Shown here piece after piece: positions 19,057-24,405 of a DNA stretch of 24,405 bases. The translations under genes and the position numbers were made by a program. Source of the stretch: Plantago elongata (lineage: Eukaryota; Streptophyta; Magnoliopsida; Lamiales; Plantaginaceae); NCBI GenBank assembly GCA_036897095.1, contig JAYMSP010002420.1:1-24405 (forward strand), given 5' to 3'. Every line of letters starts with the position of its first letter. Position 1 is the stretch's first letter. The notes beneath the pieces are model-generated. The model was not told the origin of the DNA, did not search any database, and saw only the letters and a program-made list of their open reading frames with translations.

Positions 19057-19678
19057 AGAATTGTAAGGACCGCAAAATTCCCTCGTGTATCCGAAAAATT
19101 AATTTAATATTAATTTTATTATTTCGCACGAGCGAAAATATTACGCCGGTATATTAGGTCGAATTTAGAATTTTAACGCCGAGCGGATGCGACGTTAAAG
19201 TAAGAATTGGTATTATATTAATAAAATAATAATAAAAATAATAAAATAAAAATTATATATTTTAATTTTTCTATGGCTCGAGTTCGACTCAAAAAGTGCA
19301 CGAGAGTCGATTTCGTATTTTTTCGGATTTTATTTGCGAGTCGTTTGGAAGCCAGAAGGAGTCAGTTGTATATAATAGCAAAAGTACCGAAAATTACCCT
19401 TGGCTCCTTCTTCTCTTTTCTTTTCAAGCCAGGGCATTTGGTCCTTTCGCACTCCTTTCTTCCCCAAATCGCCTAAGCAGCCTGTTGCCCCATTTCCACC
19501 GTGCCAAAGTTAATTTTCACCGTCACCTCAAGCCGCCGCCGTCGTGGGGCCAGGCCCACGTGACAATGGCGGCCAAGAGAGGCATGGAGGACAAGTGGCG
19601 TGAAGGAGGAGAAGCAAGGGAAGAGTCAGCCGGACACGCGGCGGCGCTCCGGCCGACCTTCCACCGCCCTCCGTTGGC

Positions 19679-19686
19679 TATATAAA
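19679..19686 (+). promoter_or_regulatory. TATA box of the solo LTR promoter
   Basis: TATATAAA is the best TATA match in the solo LTR, placed after GC-rich U3-like DNA and followed by a pyrimidine-rich leader. It could still start transcripts reading rightward toward the NLR pseudogene about 1.7 kb away. Confidence 0.5.
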
Positions 19687-20313
19687 CGGCCTCCATTCTC
19701 CATTTTCACCACACCTCTTCACTGCTCTTTCTTCTCCTCTGTCTCATGCTCATTTCCAGCCTTCCTCCACCACTGTCCACCGTGCACCACCGTCGGCGCC
19801 ACCCATCTCCGCCACATCACCACCACTGCCGACTGCCCTTCCCCGAAATTGAGTCGTTCGCTCGACCAAAAATTCCGGTAAGTATCTCGATTGTGTTCGA
19901 ATAACGAACGAGAAATTAATTAATAATTCATCGCAGCCGTGCCGCATCGTCAACACCGCCTCGATTGCCATCACGCTGCCCGTTGTCACCTCACCTCGCG
20001 CTCGACACTCGCTCGGAATTTCGAAGTCACCTGACCTGCAAGATAGCTATGGTGAGTGATTACGAGCTTTCGGCATCCAGCCCTGGAAAAGTTTGCTACT
20101 GTTCATTCCTCGCATTTTCATTCATGTACTTGTTTATGTGCCTGACTGTCTAACCCTGACTGCGATTACTCGACTCCGACCGACTGACTCCGACTCGTTA
20201 CCGATTTAGATTTCTAATTGTATCACTGTAGACAACCGGTATTAGGAAACCTTACCTGTATTGACTTGATACTTTAAAATCCTAGCTATTGATTTATATT
20301 GTACACTGAGACC

Positions 20314-20474
20314 GTTTTACTGATCCCAGTTACCGACCCTGATCCTGTTTACTGATCATGTTCACTGATACTGTTACTGATCCCGTACCCTGATCATGTT
20401 TACTGATCCTGTTTACTGATCTTGTTTACTAATATTGTTACTGATCCTGCATATTAATCCTGTTTACTGATCCT
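20314..20474 (+). repeat. Imperfect tandem TGATCCTGTTTAC repeats within the solo LTR
   Basis: About ten degenerate units of 13-17 bp, built on TACTGATCCTGTT. They lie downstream of the TATA box in the R/U5 part of the LTR. Confidence 0.75.
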
Positions 20475-20716
20475 CATGCACAACATTGCACGAATTTTTT
20501 TTTCCTGAAATGGCAACCACACATTAAAAACTGTTTTGGGAAACCGTTGACATACTGTTTAGCTGGGTGATGTCACTTGCAGCAATCATGTCCTGTCATT
20601 CGGCAGTCACTAAGTGCCATGCGGAGTGAAGTGCTACACCGTGTATTCACGGTGGGAGCCACCACTCGAGTCCGTAGGGGCCACCTCTAGAGGACTAGCC
20701 GTTATGGTTACTATCG

Positions 20717-20801
20717 CCGGGTGGAATACCATGCCGCGATCACTGTTACTGTTACTGTCACCGGGTGGAATACCTGCAGCGATTACTGTTACTGTTACTG
20801 T
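20717..20801 (+). repeat. Two-copy repeat of about 43 bp within the solo LTR
   Basis: CCGGGTGGAATACC starts at 20717 and again at 20761; each is followed by GCGAT and a run of ACTGTT units. The two copies are close to identical. Confidence 0.75.
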
Positions 20802-21175
20802 TTGCGGTTTTCCCACTGTTCAAAAATAACTGCCTGATCAGCGTGTGTGTTAGTTTGTTGTGTTATTACATTCATCCGCATATTCATGCATGCTTGACTA
20901 TCCACATTGAGTCCTAGTGACTGACACTCTCCCTGTTTCAGTAATTTTGCTTTCCCAGATTTTGAGCACGGAGAAAGGATTAGGTAGCTAGCAGACAGAC
21001 GGACTTGACTGATTTCCGCTGCTGATCTATTAAGTATAAATGTGTGTTCCTGTTTTAAATTATCCAGTACATTTGGGTTTGTAACGGATAATGTTTTGAT
21101 ATTTTAATATATATGTATTTGGAATATTTGGCAGAACCCTTGATGTCTGAATCAGATCCGGGGCGTTACAAGAAT

Positions 21176-21377
21176 ACTTCCATAACTCACTCCATTGATA
21201 AACGATAGGGCCACATTGACAAAGATTATGAATTGATGCATGGTTGTATCAAACTCTACAACTTGATAGTTAAGGATGAGCATACCAAAAATACTTAAAA
21301 TATGACAAGGAAATCAAAGAGTTCAAGTGATGCACTTGATCGAGGTCTTTAAATGAATCACAAGTGATGCACCTCGT
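21176..21377. other. Spacer between the solo LTR and the NLR pseudogene
   Basis: No feature is recognised. It may contain degraded 5' coding sequence of the NLR, but I see no coiled-coil or other N-terminal motif. Near-identical CAAGTGATGCAC(T/C)T words occur at about 21325 and 21361. Confidence 0.4.
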
Positions 21378-22048
21378 CTGCAAATACACCTCATTGTTGG
21401 AATGGGTGGTCTTGGTAAGACTACTCTAGCTCGAAATGTTTTTGATAATAAACTTGTTAAAGATCGTTGATTCGCCTTTGGGGCACAATATCTCAATCAT
21501 ACAGTGTCCTAGATATATTTGTAAGTTTTCTAAGTGATTTGGGAATTTCTTCTATTGGGAAAACAAGCACTGTCCATGAATTAGGCGATAGATTGTATAA
21601 GCCTTTATTAGGTAGGATGTATCTTATTGTTCTAGATGATGTGTAGAGTTTTAAGGTTTGAGATGCAGTGAAAAGATTTTTTTCTGATAACAGTAATGGA
21701 AGTCGAATCATTTTGACTACCAGGTTGTTACATCTAACTTCTGTTATTGGTTCTTCCCAACCATATCAACTCGAGTTTTTAAGTGAAGTGGATAGTTGGA
21801 ACCTACTTCGACAGATTGTGTTTGCAAAAGGTGGACTTCCATTAGCAATTGAGGATATTGGAAGGAAGATTGCCACAAGGTGCAAAGGGCTTCCACAGTT
21901 CCACTGACTATCATTGTGATTGGGGGACTACTTGCCAAGTCTGACACGGGAAGAGAATTTTGGGAGCATGTTTGAAAGATCTTTGAACACAATAGTGAAT
22001 TCTGAAAATGATGACTATTGTCTCAATATATTATCTTTGAGTTATGAT
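21378..22048 (+). pseudogene. NLR (NB-ARC) resistance pseudogene, R1-like
   Basis: A decayed NB-ARC domain from the P-loop to beyond the GLPL region. In order: P-loop GMGGLGKTTLA (about 21408-21440), a TGA at 21468-21470, a frameshift between 21470 and 21497, then kinase-2 LIVLDDV whose expected Trp is TAG. A second Trp-to-stop (TGA) comes soon after, then RNBS-B GSRIILTTR (about 21700-21726), CKGLP, a second frameshift at about 21893, IVIGGLLAKS, another stop, a third shift, and LNILSLSYD at the end. The match is to the R1-like CC-NLR group. Intact members are about 900 aa and sense pathogen effectors in the cytosol or at the membrane. Here the N terminus and all LRRs are missing and the frame is broken at least seven times, so no functional product is possible. 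The break at 22048 is abrupt and is followed by unrelated repeat-like DNA. Confidence 0.9.
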
Positions 22049-23342
22049 TGTTGGTTTATCCGATCAGATTGTACTCTAAGCACACGCAGCGGAATTTCAA
22101 AAATTTTAGACCAACATGATAACAATAATTTAATGTGCTTCTCCAAACCGAAATCTTACTTTGATAGCAATTCCAATTCGCAGCTGTCAGCGTGCAACAC
22201 GGAGTCAGCAAAGTCCAGCAACTGGTCAATCTCCTGCTCCGTATAATCAACAACTTCGAGATCCTCACCAAGCAAATTTCAATCCTCGTACGAATCTAGA
22301 CTGTTTGTTTCTCCTTAAACATCGGTATCAACATGAGTTTTTTGTTTTACCAAGAAGAACGCTCGGATGTTCTTATGTTTGGATGTTTTGAAGTGTTTTT
22401 AGAAGAACTAATCAAATTATTCTTTAATGTTTTGTCTCTTGTGGAATATTTTGTTTCCTCACAAAAATATGTTATGTTGTCTATTTTTCTCAATTACACA
22501 CAGTCCCAACATATACATTGAATAACTCCAAAATACCAGAAATTAATGGGAAGAAAATAACGGAAGGGAAATAATGATCTGATGATGATGGCAGGATGGG
22601 GACGTTTGTAACATCCACATTCATTTTGCAACGGGCGCATGTAATGCACGCGCCCAAGCCACTGGCGTGTGCCTTGCACGCGCCAGACTACATCATGCTG
22701 GGCCGATTGGCCCAGTCCAATCTTTTCCCTTCTCTTCCTCTATTTCTTGGCCCAATATATATTCCAAGCCCAGCTTCACAAATTGGACTCTAATTCAAAT
22801 CAGTCCAACTATAAAACTTCATTTTAATCGTTCAAGTCCAATCGACCTAATTAAAATTATTCTCATATTATTTATAATAAATAATATTCTAATCAACATC
22901 CGTAGTTTGGTAAAGTATACTCCATATAGTGTGATTCATAAGGACTTATATATTAAGCACTAATCCAATTAAGTTCACGGTGAAACTTCTAAAAAATTTA
23001 TCGGACATTATTAATATATAAGGATGTTTGTGAGAATATGCAAATCACCTGTAATGTAAAGCTTTAATGATGATATGATCATTTTATTCATAAATACTCT
23101 AATAAGTCTGGAACTTAATGGCCAAAGGGCAATTAAGTTAAAGACACATTAGGTAGGAACAGGAACCAATATGGTCACTGTATGGCCAAAATATGCCGGT
23201 CATTGATTACTTAGTTGCGATTAATTTATGCTAACTGTTTGCCCTGCTTGATTAATTTTGTATCGTGCTTATTTTGACTTTTGAGCATAAAATAAGCATA
23301 CATCTCATCAAATTTATTCTTTTATCTGAAACTGTAAAATTA
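22049..23342. other. Repeat-like DNA without genes, possibly LTR retrotransposon remnants
   Basis: No intact gene. Several pieces look like LTR material, such as CTCTAAGCACACGCAGCGGA at 22072-22091, runs of GGCCCA/GCCCA at 22700-22775, and AT-rich tails near 22840-23060, but no LTR ends or TSD could be fixed. Short ORFs here show no family resemblance. Two GC-rich hairpins lie at 22633-22686. Confidence 0.35.
22633..22686. repeat. Two tandem GC-rich hairpins
   Basis: 22633-22655 (GGGCGCATG...CACGCGCCC) and 22662-22686 (CTGGCGTGTG...CACGCGCCAG) are each near-perfect inverted repeats with 5-bp loops, and they resemble one another, sharing TGCACGCGCC. They sit in AT-rich surroundings. Confidence 0.7.
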
Positions 23343-23482
23343 CTCCTACCAAATTCAGTTAAATTTAATTTAGTTCAGTTCAGCTCGGTGTAGATATAAT
23401 TTATACCTTACTTTAATTCAGTTCAGGTCTAAAAACTCCATTCAATTCAGTTCAGTAAATTTCAGTTAAAAAGAATAGAGTC
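23343..23482. mobile_element. Tourist-like MITE, copy 2 (degenerate)
   Basis: It shares interior motifs with copy 1 (ATTCAGTTCAG, TATAATTTATAC, TTACTTTAATTCAG) in the same orientation and ends ...GAATAGAGTC just before TTA at 23483-23485, where copy 1 ends ...GAACACAATC before TTA. The left end is eroded; TTA at 23340-23342 is the likely other target copy. A CAGTTCAG-rich segment seems partly duplicated inside. Confidence 0.6.
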
Positions 23483-23485
23483 TTA

Positions 23486-23593
23486 GGTTGTGTTCTCTTC
23501 AACAGAAATTTAACGAACTGAAATAAATTTTAAATTATAACTAAGCCGAGCTGAGCTGAACTGAAGTGATTTTTAGTTGAAGAGAACACAACC
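23486..23593. mobile_element. Tourist-like MITE, copy 3 (intact ends)
   Basis: A 108-bp element with a perfect 18-bp terminal inverted repeat: GGTTGTGTTCTCTTCAAC at 23486-23503 and its inverse at 23576-23593. It is flanked by TTA at 23483-23485 and 23594-23596. Its interior is the reverse orientation of copies 1 and 2. It sits exactly in the TTA that bounds copy 2. Confidence 0.9.
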
Positions 23594-23669
23594 TTAGTGA
23601 TTTTAATATTTATTCAAACACAGTTGGTTATGACTTGGGTAAAATGCACAAATGTATTATATGTTCTTC

Positions 23670-23891
23670 TCAATTGACTACACATTCTAACTCTGGAGTT
23701 CTTGAAAGTAAATGTACAACCTTATTGATATGAGTAACGTTCTCAATCCCTTTTAATTCTTTGGACTTGACTTGAAATTCTTCGACGTTACATTCACCCC
23801 CTTTTGAATTGTGCGACGTCTCCATTGCACCATGATTCGACAAATCGTCCATCCCTTGTGGATTTTTTGGGTTGACACAACTTTAATACCA
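23670..23891 (-). mobile_element. Possible retrotransposon 5' remnant: PBS-like site and short ORF
   Basis: On the minus strand TGGTATTAAAG (23891-23881) matches the initiator-Met-tRNA primer-binding site TGGTATCAGAG at 9 of 11 positions and lies 2 bases after an ACA that could end an LTR. An ATG at 23852 opens a 60-codon ORF (MDDLSNHGAMETSHNSKGGE...) 28 bp further on, the position where gag would start in a copia element. The ORF is short and I cannot match it to gag. The proposed LTR would occupy 23894 onward, but its start was not located. Confidence 0.3.
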
Positions 23892-24210
23892 TTTGTAAAG
23901 ACCGACCACTAATCGGTGGAACTTTGATCTTTTGACCGGTACGATTACTTGTGGACAAATTACTGTAATAGATTAATTGTTAAAGTTAACTGTGTAGTAA
24001 ATTACAACTTTGTCCAATTATTGTTTAATTAATTGATTTGTTAACTCAGAAATCACATTTTGATTTTTTATGTAATTATTTGAACAAAAGAACTAGTGTC
24101 ATTGCTCCAAAAATTTTAGGGGTAGCTTACGCAATTTTCCCTAAAACTCATTGAATCTGAAAAGCGCACCGCTGGCAGTATAACCCAATAATATTGGTAG
24201 TGTTTAGTTT
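23892..24210. other. AT-rich stretch with no gene
   Basis: It may contain the LTR belonging to the PBS-like site, or another repeat. No ORF or RNA gene is recognised. Confidence 0.45.
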
Positions 24211-24261
24211 AAGAAATCTCTCGTTCGCTTGTTTCTCTAGCTAAGCTTCGTAGTTCATTAG

Positions 24262-24362
24262 AGAAGCAATCTCGTTCACTTGCCGCTCAGTAGGTAATAC
24301 GGATCCCAGGTTCGAGTCACATTTATGGTTTGAGAAAAAAATAAAAATCACAGAAGCAATCT
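24262..24362 (+). mobile_element. Possible very short SINE-like insertion with 11-bp target duplication
   Basis: AGAAGCAATCT occurs at 24262-24272 and again at 24352-24362. Between them lie 79 bp. These contain an A-box-like CCGCTCAGTAGG (24283-24294, 10 of 12 to the tRNA A-box consensus), a B-box-like GGTTCGAGTC (24309-24318), and then an A-rich tail (GAGAAAAAAATAAAAATCAC). Order and flanking duplications are those of a tRNA-derived SINE. The A-B spacing of 14 bp is much shorter than in a tRNA, so the anticodon arm is missing or the resemblance is partial. A related sequence (TCTCGTTCGCTTG) also occurs at about 24218, so tandem duplication is an alternative. Confidence 0.4.
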
Positions 24363-24405
24363 AGCAGCCACTCAGAAATTAGATGGCATATGTTGCGGTT
24401 GTATT

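Larger units (their letters stand above)
19057..21175 (+). mobile_element. Solo LTR with 5-bp target duplication (probable Ty3/gypsy, Tekay/Del type)
   Basis: The 2109-bp LTR runs from TGTAAGGACC at 19062 to GGGGCGTTACA ending at 21170. It has TG...CA ends with a 5-bp inverted TGTAA/TTACA, flanked by perfect AGAAT duplications at 19057-19061 and 21171-21175. No second LTR or interior is present, so it is a solo LTR left by recombination between the two LTRs of a full element. A TATATAAA box at 19679-19686 follows a GC-rich region. A consensus splice donor GTAAGT lies at 19878. The length and TGTAA...GTTACA ends fit Tekay/Del chromovirus LTRs; the family call is inference. It contains no protein gene. 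Confidence 0.9.

Noticed and set aside
19273..20153. Short ORFs inside the solo LTR
   Set aside because: LTR DNA downstream and upstream of its own promoter; no gag-pol similarity.
22161..22391. 76-codon ORF starting MIAIPIRSCQ
   Set aside because: Short, in repeat-like DNA, with no conserved motif; not enough to call a gag or other gene.
24281..24330. A genuine tRNA gene
   Set aside because: Only A- and B-box-like words are present, 14 bp apart, with no acceptor stem or anticodon arm.

Overview
This window is nuclear DNA of a flowering plant. It holds split genes with GT-AG introns in AT-rich introns and spacers, F-box, RING-H2 and NLR families of plant type, and plant-style MITEs and LTR retrotransposons. 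The decayed resistance gene resembles the R1-like (late-blight R1A/R1B homolog) NLRs that are abundant in asterids such as Solanales and Lamiales. An asterid eudicot is therefore my best guess, but this is inference only.

Layout. (1) 1-540, minus strand: the start of an unidentified ORF that runs off the left edge, followed by a GC-rich stretch that looks like the end of a PIF/Harbinger-type transposon. (2) 931-1053: a Tourist-like MITE. (3) 2108-4254, minus: a five-exon TITAN-LIKE gene (plant counterpart of CENATAC/CCDC84, a minor-spliceosome factor); a tandem duplication has copied its second 5' splice site into the next intron, and a dense TGACTCA array lies upstream. (4) 4666-5002: possible hAT-type MITE between the two divergent genes. 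(5) 5477-8859, plus: a four-exon NDC1 gene (transmembrane nucleoporin). (6) 9045-10277, minus: an intronless F-box gene. (7) 10622-11653, plus: an intronless SIN3-like gene with PAH domains only, sharing a 344-bp divergent promoter with the F-box gene. (8) 14521-15642, minus: an intronless-CDS RING-H2 E3 ligase with a probable intron in its 3' UTR. (9) 16965-24405: repeat-rich and gene-poor. It holds two about 0.9-kb LTR-like repeats separated by 164 bp, a complete 2.1-kb solo LTR with a perfect 5-bp target duplication, an NLR pseudogene, tandem GC-rich hairpins, two more Tourist-like MITEs joined end to end, a primer-binding-site-like sequence, and a possible 79-bp SINE-like insertion.

The left 16 kb is ordinary compact genic DNA with housekeeping genes (splicing, nuclear pore) and ubiquitin/chromatin genes. 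The right 8 kb is a repeat island in which transposons have accumulated around a dead resistance gene. The five intact genes do not form a pathway. The best-supported unusual observations are the solo LTR with TSD, the end-to-end MITEs sharing one TTA target, the duplicated splice site in a splicing-factor gene, the PAH-only SIN3-like protein, and the short SINE-like insertion. I see no clearly new multi-gene system.
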